NCBI GenBank assembly: GCA_026692885.1
Contig: JAPLNJ010000372.1
Span: forward strand, 1-12,444
DNA: 12,444 bases
Reading direction: 5' to 3'
From: Planctomycetota bacterium
GTDB lineage: Bacteria > Planctomycetota > Planctomycetia > Pirellulales > Pirellulaceae
The notes under the pieces are model-generated. The model worked only from the letters and a program-made list of their open reading frames with translations, made no database searches and had not been told where the DNA came from. The translations under genes were made by a program, and so were the position numbers. This document shows, piece by piece, positions 1 to 8,900 of this stretch; the first letter of the stretch is position 1; each line of letters starts with the position of its first letter.

Positions 1-987
1 ATTCTGGGTGACTTTAATCTGGCCGGTGAGACCTGGATGATCCGCAAGTACTACGAGCGGATGGGCGTCCAGGTGGTGGCCACGATTACGGGAGACGGTC
101 GGGTCGCGGCGATCCGGCGAGCCCACGGGGCCAAGCTGAACGTCGTGCAATGCGCCGGGTCGATGACGCATTTGGCGAAGACCATGGAGGAGACCTACGG
201 CATCCCGTTTGTGCGGGTCTCGTACTTTGGCATCGAGGACATGTCCAAATCGTTGTACGACGTGGCCGATCACTTCGGCGACGCCGAGTTGAAACGCCGA
301 GCTCAGGAACTGGTTCGCGAAGAGGTCCGTGCCATCCTGCCGGAACTGCGCAAGTACCGCCACGCCTTGGCAGGCCGCCGTGCCGCCGTCTACACCGGCG
401 GGGCTTTCAAGGCGTTCTCCCTGGTGCGATCGCTGCGCACGCTGGGGATGAAAACCGTGTTGGTCGGTTCACAGACGGGCAATCGGGAGGACTACGAACT
501 GCTGCGCCAGCTGTGCGACGAGGGCACGATTCTGGTCGACGACACCAATCCCTTGGAGCTGTCTCGCTTCCTGCAGGAGAAGCAGGTGGACCTGTTCATC
601 GGTGGCGTCAAGGAACGGCCGATTGCCTTCAAACTGGGCATCGGTTTCTGCGACCATAACCACGAGCGAAAAGAGGCTTTAGCCGGCTTCCAAGGCCTGC
701 TGAATTTCGCGGGCGAGGTCTATCGGTCGGTGATGTCGCCCGTGTGGAAACTGATCCCAAGCCGCGGCGGGCACGGCCGAAACTTCACTCCCTCGCCGCG
801 TTTCTCCGAGGCGAAGGCTGGGGTGGCAAATGCCGCAACTATGCTTCGGCCGCTCGTAGGTCAGGCTTTCCAGCCTGACGCGCCGGCTGCCCCGCAGCGT
901 TCCGCGGGAAAGCCCGGCCTGCCTATCGTCGAGGAACCTTGTACCGGCACCTGCGAGACGTGTCATGCCTGTGAGGGCCCGCCATGA
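1..987 (+). CDS. nifE: Nitrogenase iron-molybdenum cofactor scaffold protein NifE (5' end outside window)
   Basis: NifE pairs with NifN to form the cytoplasmic scaffold on which the NifB-made cluster matures into FeMo-cofactor before transfer to NifDK. The frame is open from base 1, giving 328 visible residues. They include 'LGDFNLAGETW' at the left edge, 'AKLNVVQCAGSM', 'MEETYGIPF', 'YTGG' and 'GIGFCDHNHERK', followed by 'SPVWKLIP' where family members normally end soon after. The GFCDHNHER block separates it from NifD and fits the NifE type I associate with anaerobes. The N-terminal third, with its cluster-binding cysteines, is missing because the window starts there. After SPVW there is an unusual tail of about 75 residues, partly encoded by a palindromic repeat and ending in a CX3CX2CX2C cysteine group. 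The stop overlaps the nifN start (ATGA). Confidence 0.93.
   Translation: MLGDFNLAGETWMIRKYYERMGVQVVATITGDGRVAAIRRAHGAKLNVVQCAGSMTHLAKTMEETYGIPFVRVSYFGIEDMSKSLYDVADHFGDAELKRRAQELVREEVRAILPELRKYRHALAGRRAAVYTGGAFKAFSLVRSLRTLGMKTVLVGSQTGNREDYELLRQLCDEGTILVDDTNPLELSRFLQEKQVDLFIGGVKERPIAFKLGIGFCDHNHERKEALAGFQGLLNFAGEVYRSVMSPVWKLIPSRGGHGRNFTPSPRFSEAKAGVANAATMLRPLVGQAFQPDAPAAPQRSAGKPGLPIVEEPCTGTCETCHACEGPP
856..925. repeat. Planctomycete-type palindromic repeat inside the nifE tail
   Basis: A perfect 8-bp stem with a 4-base loop (GTCAGGCT, TTCC, AGCCTGAC) occupies 860-879. A larger imperfect inverted repeat pairs TAGGTCAGGCTTTCC at 857-871 with the complement of 907-925, which reads TAGG-CAGG...GGCTTTCC. 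It is translated in frame as 'VGQAFQPD' and the residues after it. I recall this motif as a dispersed repeat in many planctomycete genomes, often read through as VGQAFQPD in protein tails; that is memory, not a search. It probably spreads as a small non-autonomous or REP-like element. Confidence 0.7.
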
Positions 988-2351
988 TTACCGCCGCCAC
1001 ACCCCGTCCGTTGAAACCGTTCACCGCCACGCGGAACGCCTGCAAGCTGTGTGCACCCCTGGGCGCCTGCCTGGCCTTCCGCGGTGTGGAGGGCGCGATT
1101 CCGTTCCTGCATGGTTCCCAGGGGTGCTCCACCTATATTCGCCGGTACATGATCAGCCACTACAAGGAGCCGCTGGACATCGCCTCGTCGAATTTCGGCG
1201 AAGCGACGGCTATCTTCGGCGGCGGCGAGAACCTGCGGAAGGGGCTGGAGAACGTCATCCGCCAATACGCGCCACAGTTCATCGGGATCGCGACGACGTG
1301 TCTGGCCGAAACCATCGGCGACGACGTGGCTTCGTACCTCCGCCAGATCAAGGCCGCCGCCAAGGGGCCGCTGCCCGAGCTGGTCCATGTGTCGACTCCC
1401 AGCTACACCGGCACGCACGCCGAGGGATATCAAACGACGGTGCACGCGGTGGTCGCGGCTTTGGCCCGCGGTGGCGCCCGGCACCAGGCCGTCAACGTGA
1501 TTCCAAGCATGCTTTCGCCGGCCGACCTGCGTTATCTGAAAAGCATGGTGAGCGACTTCGGGCTGGAGGTCATCCTGTTTCCCGACTACTCTGACACGCT
1601 GGATGGGCCAATCTGGACCGAGTACCAACGGATTCCGCCTGGCGGCACACCACTCGCAGCCATCCGCCGGATGGGGGCCGCATCAGCGACGATCGAATTT
1701 GGCGGCAGTCTGGACGGGCGCGAAACGGCCGGGATGCTATTGGAACAGCGTGACGGCGTGCCGCGATTCGAATTGCCGCTGCCGCTGGGTGTGGCGTCGA
1801 CCGATCGGTTCTGTGAGCTGCTGGCACAACTCAGCGGACGCCCCCTACCGGCCAGCTATGTCTCCGAACGCGGCCGCCTGGTGGACTCCTATGTCGATGC
1901 ACACAAGTACGTGTTCGGTAAGCGGGCGGTTGTGTATGGCGAGCAGGATTTGGTAGTGGGTGTGGCGGGCCTACTGGCTGAAGTGGGGATCGTGCCTGTG
2001 CTCTGCGGTTCCGGCGCCAAGAGCGGTCGCCTGCGCGAACGGATCGAGGCCGCGGCTCCAGACTTGCTGGAACCCATCACCGTCCTGGAAGCCGTCGACT
2101 TTACGGAGCTTGAGGAACAGGCGGCCCGCCTGCAACCCGATTTGGTCATTGGCAACAGCAAGGGCTACGGATTGGCGCGGCGGTTGGAAATCCCCTTGCT
2201 CCGAGTCGGGTTCCCGATTCACGACCGGGTGGACGGCCCACGCCTGCTGCACGTCGGTTATCGAGGGACACAGCAGTTGTTCGATCGGATCGCCAACGCG
2301 GTGATCGAGGCCACTCAAGAGGCCTCGCCGGTGGGTTATGCGTACATGTGA
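984..2351 (+). CDS. nifN: Nitrogenase iron-molybdenum cofactor scaffold protein NifN
   Basis: NifN is the beta-like partner of NifE in the FeMo-cofactor assembly scaffold. The 455-residue product has the expected length. Its N-terminus has 'NACKLCAPLGA' (Cys20, Cys23), then 'FLHGSQGCSTYIRRY' (Cys48) and 'IATTCLAETIGDD' (Cys106), which correspond to the conserved cluster-ligand cysteines of the NifK/NifN family. 'SSNFGEATAIFGGGENL' at about residues 68-84 follows the NifN pattern rather than the NifK one. The C-terminus ends 'VGYAYM', a typical NifN ending. The start ATG overlaps the nifE stop by four bases, and GAGGG at 973-977 is a good ribosome binding site six bases upstream, so translation is probably coupled to nifE. 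The gene is intact. Confidence 0.94.
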   Translation: MITAATPRPLKPFTATRNACKLCAPLGACLAFRGVEGAIPFLHGSQGCSTYIRRYMISHYKEPLDIASSNFGEATAIFGGGENLRKGLENVIRQYAPQFIGIATTCLAETIGDDVASYLRQIKAAAKGPLPELVHVSTPSYTGTHAEGYQTTVHAVVAALARGGARHQAVNVIPSMLSPADLRYLKSMVSDFGLEVILFPDYSDTLDGPIWTEYQRIPPGGTPLAAIRRMGAASATIEFGGSLDGRETAGMLLEQRDGVPRFELPLPLGVASTDRFCELLAQLSGRPLPASYVSERGRLVDSYVDAHKYVFGKRAVVYGEQDLVVGVAGLLAEVGIVPVLCGSGAKSGRLRERIEAAAPDLLEPITVLEAVDFTELEEQAARLQPDLVIGNSKGYGLARRLEIPLLRVGFPIHDRVDGPRLLHVGYRGTQQLFDRIANAVIEATQEASPVGYAYM

Positions 2352-2363
2352 AGGATAGCAACC

Positions 2364-3632
2364 ATGACCTGGGACAACTCACAACATCCATGTTTCAGCG
2401 ACACCGCGCGGCACCGTTTTGCGCGCATCCATCTGCCGATCGCCCCGGATTGCAATGTCCAGTGTAACTTTTGCCGACGCGACTGCGATTGCGTCAATGA
2501 GAGCCGGCCTGGAGTAACCAGCACGATCCTGACGCCGCAGCAGGCCCTGCATTACCTGGGGCGGGTGCTCGAGCTGGATCCCCGCATCACGGTGGTGGGC
2601 ATCGCGGGTCCCGGCGATCCGTTTGCCACCCCGGACAAGACGCTGGAGACACTGCGCCTGGTTCGCGAGCGTTATCCCGAACTGCTGCTGTGCCTAGCCT
2701 CGAACGGGCTGAACGTCGCGCCCTATGCGGACGTCTTGGCGGATTTGGCAGTGAGTCACGTCACGGTGACGGTCAACGCGATCGATCCCGAGATCGGCGC
2801 CAAGGTCTACGCCTGGATTCGGGACGGCAAGCGAATGCACCGCGGGCGCCCCGGCGCGGAATTGTTGTGGGAGCGTCAGGCGGCAGCGATCCGCGAATTG
2901 AAAAGACGGAACGTGACGGTGAAGATCAATACCATCATCATCCCCGGCGTGAACGACCATCATGTCGCCGACGTGGCCCGCTGTGCGGCCGGCCTGGGCG
3001 TCGATATTGCCAATTGCGTGCCGCTGTATCCCGTGGCCGACACGCCGTTTGCCGATCTGCCCCAACCGACCGGCGAGCAGGTGGCGGCGATTCGGGCCGA
3101 GGTGGCGCAGCACCTGCCGATCATGCAGCACTGCACGCGGTGCCGAGCTGATGCGGTAGGTCTGCTCGGAGAGGCGATGCAACCCGACGTCGAACGGTAT
3201 CTGCGGCAAGCGGCGGCACTGCCCCTGCATCCCGCCGAATCACGGCCCTATGTGGCCGTAGCCAGCCTGGAGGGAGTCTTGATCAATCAGCATCTGGGCG
3301 AGGCCGAGGAACTATCGATCTACCGGCAGGCCGAGGACGGTTTTGATTGGGTCGAGAATCGCCCGGCGCCGCCGTCCGGCGGTGGGACGCAGCGTTGGGA
3401 AACCTTGGCCGAGTCGCTACACGACTGCCGGGCCTTGTTGGTGGCCAGCGCCGGCCAGTCGCCCCGCTCGGTGCTTGCCGCCCGCGGAATCCAGCTCGTC
3501 ATGATGGAAGGCCTGATCGATGAAGGTCTGGACGCCGTCTATCGTGGAGTCGAGGTGCGGGGCCCGCTGCGCAAACAGCACCGCTGCGGAAGTGGTAGTG
3601 GCTGCGCCGGCGACGGGATGGGCTGCTCGTAA
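2364..3632 (+). CDS. nifB: Nitrogenase cofactor biosynthesis radical SAM protein NifB with NifX-like C-terminal domain
   Basis: NifB is a radical SAM enzyme that fuses two [4Fe-4S] clusters and inserts a carbide and a sulfur to form NifB-co, the precursor of FeMo-cofactor. Visible motifs are 'HPC' (residues 8-10), the radical SAM triad CX3CX2C (Cys30, Cys34, Cys37), 'DCDCVNESRPG' (40-50), 'GPGDPF' (82-87) and 'HCTRCRADAVGLLGE' (256-270). Residues from about 294 to 400 form a NifX/NafY-like domain ('VAVASLEGVLINQHLGEAEE'), so this is the long, two-domain form. It ends in a Gly/Cys-rich tail with Cys408, Cys414 and Cys421. AAGGAT at 2351-2356 lies eight bases before the ATG and overlaps the nifN stop, which supports this start and a shared transcript. 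Confidence 0.95.
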   Translation: MTWDNSQHPCFSDTARHRFARIHLPIAPDCNVQCNFCRRDCDCVNESRPGVTSTILTPQQALHYLGRVLELDPRITVVGIAGPGDPFATPDKTLETLRLVRERYPELLLCLASNGLNVAPYADVLADLAVSHVTVTVNAIDPEIGAKVYAWIRDGKRMHRGRPGAELLWERQAAAIRELKRRNVTVKINTIIIPGVNDHHVADVARCAAGLGVDIANCVPLYPVADTPFADLPQPTGEQVAAIRAEVAQHLPIMQHCTRCRADAVGLLGEAMQPDVERYLRQAAALPLHPAESRPYVAVASLEGVLINQHLGEAEELSIYRQAEDGFDWVENRPAPPSGGGTQRWETLAESLHDCRALLVASAGQSPRSVLAARGIQLVMMEGLIDEGLDAVYRGVEVRGPLRKQHRCGSGSGCAGDGMGCS

Positions 3633-3646
3633 CGTTGCCAACCAAG

Positions 3647-3652
3647 AAAGGA
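3647..3652 (+). promoter_or_regulatory. Ribosome binding site fixing the ferredoxin start
   Basis: AAAGGA lies six bases before the ATG at 3659. It favours that ATG over the in-frame TTG at 3635, which has no such site and would add eight residues (MPTKKGPN) not expected in the family. Confidence 0.7.
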
Positions 3653-3658
3653 CCGAAC

Positions 3659-3961
3659 ATGAAGAAACCTCAGTACCACTTGTTCCTCTGTAATAGTTTC
3701 CGGATGAAGGGCGACCCGCAGGGCTGCTGTCACAAGCAAGGCTCGGCGGATCTCCTGCAGTACCTCCAGACCGAAATCAGCGACCGAGGGCTGGATGCCA
3801 TCGTCTCGACCACGAGTTGTCTGAACGTGTGTGAGAAGGGTCCCGTCCTGATCGTGTATCCGCAGGCGTGGTGGTACTGCGAAATTACGGAAGAGAAACT
3901 CGACACGATCTTGGACGCGCTCGAACAGGAAACCTCTGTCACGGAACTGTTACTGTGTTGA
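3659..3961 (+). CDS. [2Fe-2S] ferredoxin, thioredoxin-like fold
   Basis: This is a 100-residue soluble electron carrier of the Clostridium pasteurianum / Shethna-type [2Fe-2S] ferredoxin family, which recurs in nif clusters. Ligand cysteines are visible as Cys11 ('LFLCNSF'), Cys23 or Cys24 ('QGCCHKQGS'), Cys54 and Cys58 ('[16 protein letters not shown]'). The spacing matches the family, and the '[13 protein letters not shown]' strand before the C-terminal helix is typical. It lies between nifB and nifV, which suggests it supplies electrons to cofactor assembly or to nitrogenase; the exact partner is an inference. The stop codon overlaps the probable nifV start. Confidence 0.88.
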   Translation: MKKPQYHLFLCNSFRMKGDPQGCCHKQGSADLLQYLQTEISDRGLDAIVSTTSCLNVCEKGPVLIVYPQAWWYCEITEEKLDTILDALEQETSVTELLLC

Positions 3962-5058
3962 AAGCCCCGGACATCTGGCTCGTCGATACCACGCTCCGCG
4001 ACGGGGAACAGGCCGCGGGCGTGGTCTTTTCGCCTGCGGAAAAGTTGGCGATTGCAAGTCTGTTGTCCGAGGCCGGCGTGCCGGAGTTGGAGGTTGGCAC
4101 ACCGGCGATGGGTGCGGACGAAATCGCCGCCATCCGCGCGGTGGTCGACTTGCAGCTGCCGTGCCGGCTGACGGCCTGGTGTCGCGCCCAGCGTGCGGAT
4201 CTTCTGGCTGCGGCGGATTGCGGTGTCAATGCCGTCCATGTGTCGTTCCCCATGTCGTCGATCCATCTGCAGGCGATGCAAAAAAGCGAGGCCTGGGTAC
4301 TGGCACAATTGGCGGACCTGGTCGCCTTCGCACGGCCGCAATTCGATTATGTCTCGGTCGGTGCTCAGGATGCCTCGCGAGCCGACTTTGCCTTTGTGAT
4401 CCAGAGTGCGCAGACCGCCCGTGCCATGGGTGCCGATCGCTTTCGGTTGGCCGATACCGTGGGCGTCTGGAATCCGTTCCAGGTGCAAACGAGGATGTTC
4501 GCACTGCGGTCCGAGGTCGAAGGGATCGACTTGGGTTTCCATGCCCACAACGATTTGGGCCTGGCCACGGCCAATGCGCTGGCTGCGGTGACGGCCGGCG
4601 CGACCAGTGTGGACGTCACGGTCAACGGGTTGGGCGAGCGGGCTGGCAACGCACCGCTGGAGGAAGTCGTGATGGCGCTCCGGCTCACGTTGCACCAGGA
4701 ATGCGGCGTCGCTAGCCAACGCTTCGGCGAACTCTCGGCCCTCGTCGCCCGGGCCTCGGGCCGTCCGGTGGCTGTCAACAAACCGATCACGGGCAGCGGT
4801 GTATTTTGCCATGAATCCGGCATCCATGTCCGCGGCCTGCTGGCGGATCCGCGCACGTACGAACCCTTCCCGGCGGCGGCGGTCGGACATAGAGCCACGG
4901 AATTTGTGCTCGGCAAGCATTCTGGTATCGCGGCGGTGCGCCATGTGCTGGCCGACGCGGGCGTGCACGTCAGCCACGCCCAAGCCGCCGGCTTGATGGC
5001 CGACATCCGAGCGACGGCGTGCCGGAGGAAGACCGCGGCGGCCCAGAGGTGGGCCTAA
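3955..5058 (+). CDS. nifV: Homocitrate synthase NifV
   Basis: NifV condenses acetyl-CoA with 2-oxoglutarate to give R-homocitrate, the organic ligand of FeMo-cofactor. The 367-residue product is a DRE-TIM metallolyase: 'DTTLRDGEQ' at 11-19 (catalytic Arg and metal-binding Asp), metal ligands in 'HAHND' at 196-200, 'NGLGERAGN' at 224-232, then 'ESGIH' (287-291) and 'LGKHSG' (319-324). NifV is favoured over 2-isopropylmalate synthase by its short length, the lack of an allosteric domain, and the nif context. I chose GTG at 3955, eight bases after GGAA (3943-3946). TTG at 3958 is an alternative that overlaps the ferredoxin stop as TTGA. An upstream ATG in this frame at 3868 would overlap the ferredoxin by 90 bases and adds a sequence unlike NifV. 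The C-terminus is roughly ten residues shorter than usual. Confidence 0.92.
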   Translation: MLKAPDIWLVDTTLRDGEQAAGVVFSPAEKLAIASLLSEAGVPELEVGTPAMGADEIAAIRAVVDLQLPCRLTAWCRAQRADLLAAADCGVNAVHVSFPMSSIHLQAMQKSEAWVLAQLADLVAFARPQFDYVSVGAQDASRADFAFVIQSAQTARAMGADRFRLADTVGVWNPFQVQTRMFALRSEVEGIDLGFHAHNDLGLATANALAAVTAGATSVDVTVNGLGERAGNAPLEEVVMALRLTLHQECGVASQRFGELSALVARASGRPVAVNKPITGSGVFCHESGIHVRGLLADPRTYEPFPAAAVGHRATEFVLGKHSGIAAVRHVLADAGVHVSHAQAAGLMADIRATACRRKTAAAQRWA

Positions 5059-5205
5059 CCTGGTTTCCCAAGCCGTCGAGGAGGGCACAATCCGCAAGCC
5101 GGAGAAATCTGCTGAAGAAGACACCCCTGTGCTGGGACATCGCTTCGGGTAACATGCTGAGGTTCAATCCACCTACGGTCCGCGCCGAAGCCCAGGAATC
5201 TTGTC
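5059..5205 (+). other. Intergenic gap after nifV
   Basis: This 147-bp gap holds no gene I can support. One frame is open without a start codon from 4997 to a TAA at 5150 and reads plausibly ('[19 protein letters not shown]'), but I do not recognise it. AGGA at 5194-5197 is the ribosome binding site of the next gene. I see no convincing promoter or terminator. Confidence 0.4.
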
Positions 5206-5904
5206 ATGCGTCTCCACTACCTGCAACACGTGCCGTTCGAAGATGCGGACAACATCGCCGTCTGGGCTCGACAACGTGGCCACACCCTGACCCACACGCG
5301 ATTGGACCTGGGTCAGCCGTTGCCGGACCAGGGGACGTTCGACTGGCTGGTGGTGCTGGGCGGTCCGATGAATATCTACGAACACGATCGGTATCCCTGG
5401 CTGGTACGGGAGAAGGAGTTCATCCGGGCGTCAATCGACCGCGGCGTGTGGTTTCTGGGTGTCTGCCTGGGAGCTCAGCTCGCGGCGGATGTGCTGGGGG
5501 GGCCGGTCACCCGAAATCGCCAGCAGGAAATCGGCTGGTTCGAAGTCTCCCTGACCGCCGAAGGCCAGCAGGCGTCCCTGTTCCGAGAATTCCCCGACCG
5601 CTTTCTGGCCTTCCATTGGCACGGCGACACCTTTGCCATTCCGCCCGGAGCGGTTCGGCTTGCCAGCAGCGAAGCCTGCGAGAATCAGGCATTTCAATAC
5701 CGAGACCGCGTGGTCGGCCTGCAATTCCACTGGGATTACTCGCTGGCAGGCGTTCAGCGGATGATTTGCCACTGTGGGAACGAACTGGTCGACGGCCCGG
5801 CAATCCAGCAGACGCAGCAGCTGTTGGCTGCACCCGAACGCCTAGGGCGTACGCAGGAATTGCTCGACCAGCTACTCGACACCATGCAGCAGCAGGCCGC
5901 CTAG
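5206..5904 (+). CDS. Class I glutamine amidotransferase-like protein
   Basis: This 232-residue soluble protein resembles the free-standing, GMP-synthase-like class I glutamine amidotransferases, which use a Cys-His-acid triad to hydrolyse glutamine or gamma-glutamyl bonds. Visible features are 'LVVLGGPMNIYE' (48-59, oxyanion region), the nucleophile elbow 'GVCLGAQLAA' with Cys87, 'FHWHGDTF' (136-143), and 'GLQFHWDYS' with His175 and Asp177. Most relatives have Glu where Asp177 is. AGGA eight bases upstream supports the ATG. It follows nifV in the same direction after 147 bp, so it may be the last gene of the operon or have its own promoter. Its substrate is unknown, and nothing in the sequence ties it to nitrogen fixation beyond position. 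Confidence 0.82.
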   Translation: MRLHYLQHVPFEDADNIAVWARQRGHTLTHTRLDLGQPLPDQGTFDWLVVLGGPMNIYEHDRYPWLVREKEFIRASIDRGVWFLGVCLGAQLAADVLGGPVTRNRQQEIGWFEVSLTAEGQQASLFREFPDRFLAFHWHGDTFAIPPGAVRLASSEACENQAFQYRDRVVGLQFHWDYSLAGVQRMICHCGNELVDGPAIQQTQQLLAAPERLGRTQELLDQLLDTMQQQAA

Positions 5905-5933
5905 ACTCAACCCGCGATGGGGCTGGATCTAAT

Positions 5934-5969
5934 CGGACGAGACCCGTAAGAGGAGAGGACTCGTTTCCG
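5934..5969. terminator. Weak hairpin at a convergent gene junction
   Basis: CGGA-CGAG at 5934-5941 can pair with CTCG-TT-TCCG at 5960-5969, with a two-base bulge and a loop of about 18 bases. It lies in the 75-bp space between two convergent genes, where a shared terminator is expected. The stem is short and the U-run is poor, so this is a weak call. Confidence 0.2.
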
Positions 5970-5979
5970 CCTCAGCGCC

Positions 5980-8900
5980 TCAACTATTGGGCCGACCAGC
6001 GGCGGCGGGTTTGCCCAACACAAACCAGCGTTCCAGCAGATCAAGAAGCTCCTCTTGCGTGTTCCCATCGGCACTGCGGCTGAGGGCCAGTTCGCGCAAT
6101 CGCGTTACGACCTTCTCGTGACGGATGTTCAACAGGTTGAGCAACTTCATCGCTGCTCGATCAGTCTTGGGAACACTGACTTCTCCACTCACGCCCAGGT
6201 CCGCCATGCGGGCGATCAGCTCGGCCTCGCCGCAAGACTGGCAAACCATGTATTCGCGCCGTGCCTTGCCAAAGTAGACGGTCTCATTGTCGAACATCGC
6301 ACCACGGGGGAGATAAACGGGGCGTTCGGTGGGAAGGTTGACCACTTCGCAGTCCCCAGTCGCATGAGCGGCCACCCATTCGGCAAGCGGAACGAGATCG
6401 GTCAGATCGAGGGCATCCCAAGCATCGGCGGTGTGGTCGGCGATGGCAAACTTGGTGCTGCCGCCGGTTCGGCGGTCTTCCATTTTTTGGATTTCGGTGA
6501 CACGCACGTCGCGGAAGTGACGCGTTGTCTCTTTATAGAGACGATCAATCAAACTTGAACGCTCCTTGGCATCCGTCACGCCAAGGAGTTCAAAGACGGC
6601 GTCGTCGAGAATTCGGCGGTCGGGTTGCGTGAGTTCGTCGGGAAGCGTAATTGGCCGCTTGGCAAGTTCCAGCGCTCGTTCGTAGGTGTGGCAGTCGATC
6701 AGGGCATCTTCGACCATTCGACCAATGTCTCGCTTGCAGAGAGACTTGAAGGACACCGTCAATCGCTTGGCGATTTTGGTGTCTATCCCGCGCGGGTCAG
6801 GCACCTCCATCATCTCCACGTCCAGAACATCGGTGCCCAGCGAGCCTTCGGTCCCCGTGTACCTTCCAAAGAAGGACTTGGTCAGGCCGATGAGTGTGGA
6901 GTTGAGTATAGCCACTAACGCGTCACGCTCGGTTCTCGAAAGATCCTCGGAACGGAAATCCAGCATTCGCTTGTTAGCGATGAGCGATGCTGGGTTCGCG
7001 GGAATGACATGGCGGTATTGGTGAGCAAGCGGCCAAAGAGCGAAGCCGGGGCGGACATAGGGCGTCAAGTCGAACCAGGGTTCGCGTGCCGCACAACAGG
7101 ATCGCTGTGGAACGGGAACGGCCTTGCTCTTGTTGCTCGCATACGTAGTTTCCTCGCCGTACTTGATGTAGCGGTAGGCGTGTGATCCCTTGATCGCCAA
7201 GAGCGGTCCTTTCACCAGTAACACCACTCGCTCAAGCCCTTGCTGTTGCACGATTGGGCGGCGATGGTCTCGCAGTGTGTGAATGATTGGGGATACATAT
7301 TTGGGCTCAATGGGATGATACGTCCCCGCGCCGTCCTCGATAATCCGCACGTCGCCCGAGACGACTTGCTTGCGGGCTATTCCAACTGCCTTGCGGAATT
7401 CCTGCTCGTCGTCGTATTCCGCCAGCACCAAGGCGGTCACATCCTTCGGCATGAAAAACGCATCGCATCCACTGGTTATGCCGCGTCCGATTTCTACGAT
7501 CTCACCCAACGGCACAAAGCGACGACTCTTGAACCGTCCCATAATCTCGAAGTACAGGTCGGGAGCCCGCAGATACCGGCCCCATTTGCCCGCTGCATAT
7601 TCGCCATCCACCGTTATCAGGTATCCGCTATTGGAGATCTTCTTGAGGTCGTCTTCCTGTTCGTCGTCGGATTCTCCGATTGGCGCATCTTTAAGCACAT
7701 GACCCGCCTTCACACCCTCAATCCACAAGTCACCCTGACGTCTGACCAATATCCGCCAGCGGTCGTCGTGCATATTCTGCGTGGTTCGTTCAATTGCATC
7801 CCGCACACGGTCCACCGCCTCTTGCCGGATGTGCTCCTGTTGCTCGGCCTCTTTTCCCACGCCGCCGCTGGCCGGCTTGCCGATGATCTCCGCGAGCGGC
7901 TGCTCGAACCGTACGAAGCGCACCAGGTTCTCGCGGCGTGTGTCCTCATCGCTGCAACGCTCAAGAATCGTAATACAGGTCTTCACGCGGGCATCGGGGA
8001 ACCAACGTTCGGTGGAACTTTCTATGATGGCGATGATCCTGAAATTCAGGAGCATCCACCGTTGCAACTCAAATCCATAATCCACGTCCAGCCACTGCCC
8101 GCTGGTCAGGAATCCGAAGTAAGCGCCTTCCTTCAAGAACCTCGACGCGTGCGGCCAGAAATAGCAATGCAGGTCTGCACGTCCCGAAAGCTTGATTCCT
8201 CTGAAGGCGTCGGCGACGGCCTGCGCGTACTTGGACTTGTTGAACTTGCTGATCTTCAGTTGGCTCACATATGGGGGGTTCCCGACGACGGCATCAAGGG
8301 GCGGCAGCAGCACCGGAATCTTCTTGCCTGTGGCGTGTTCGGGGATGTTGCAAAAAGGGGTGTCCGCCTTCACGTCAAAGAAATCTTGGCGGTCGATGCG
8401 CGGATAGTTGGCTTCGTCGTTGATCTCACGGGCAGCGAGGTTGAGTGTCGCCAGGTGCGCGGGGTAGATCGCGATATCACAGCCAAACAAGTCGCCCAGC
8501 ATGGCGACGTGCGAGCGTTTGGCGTCCATCGCCCGTTTGCGGTAATACGCGCGAACCAGAAACGAGCCAGAGCCGCAGGCCGGGTCGAGAACCGTCGCAT
8601 TCGCGGAGCGGATGCAAAAGGAATTGATGAGGTCCACGGGGTCCGGGCCGGTAAAGTGCTGACCGAATCGATGGCGCGTTTCGGGGCTCACCAGCTTCTG
8701 GAAGATGAGGCCCACAACGTCCGTGGAAACTTCGCGGAAGTCCACACTCTCGATGCCCCGCAGGAAGGCTCGCCAGGCATCGACGGCGCCATCCGGCGTG
8801 AAGACTAGTTCGTTGGCCCAATCGTGCGTCTGAGGAAAAAGAAGTGATGCATAGTCCCCACTGCGCTCGACGGCCCTCTTGAACAAGTCGTCAAACCATC

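Noticed and set aside
1..987. Partial gene as nifD rather than nifE
   Set aside because: The FCDHNHERK block, lack of NifD-specific motifs and direct overlap with nifN favour NifE.
4091..4110. TGGCAC resembling a sigma-54 -24 element
   Set aside because: It is inside nifV and lacks the TTGC -12 element at the right spacing. The real nif promoter should be left of the window.
3730..5124. 464-codon open frame on the - strand opposite nifV and the ferredoxin
   Set aside because: It is antisense to well-supported genes and has no recognisable domain. Long antisense frames are common in GC-rich DNA.
5019..6083. 354-codon + strand frame spanning the nifV end and the amidotransferase
   Set aside because: It is a shadow frame of the amidotransferase gene, rich in Arg, Pro and Gly, with no motif.
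7240..8808. 522-codon open frame on the + strand inside the methyltransferase gene
   Set aside because: It lies opposite the catalytic and target-recognition parts of a clear gene, and its sequence shows no family motif.
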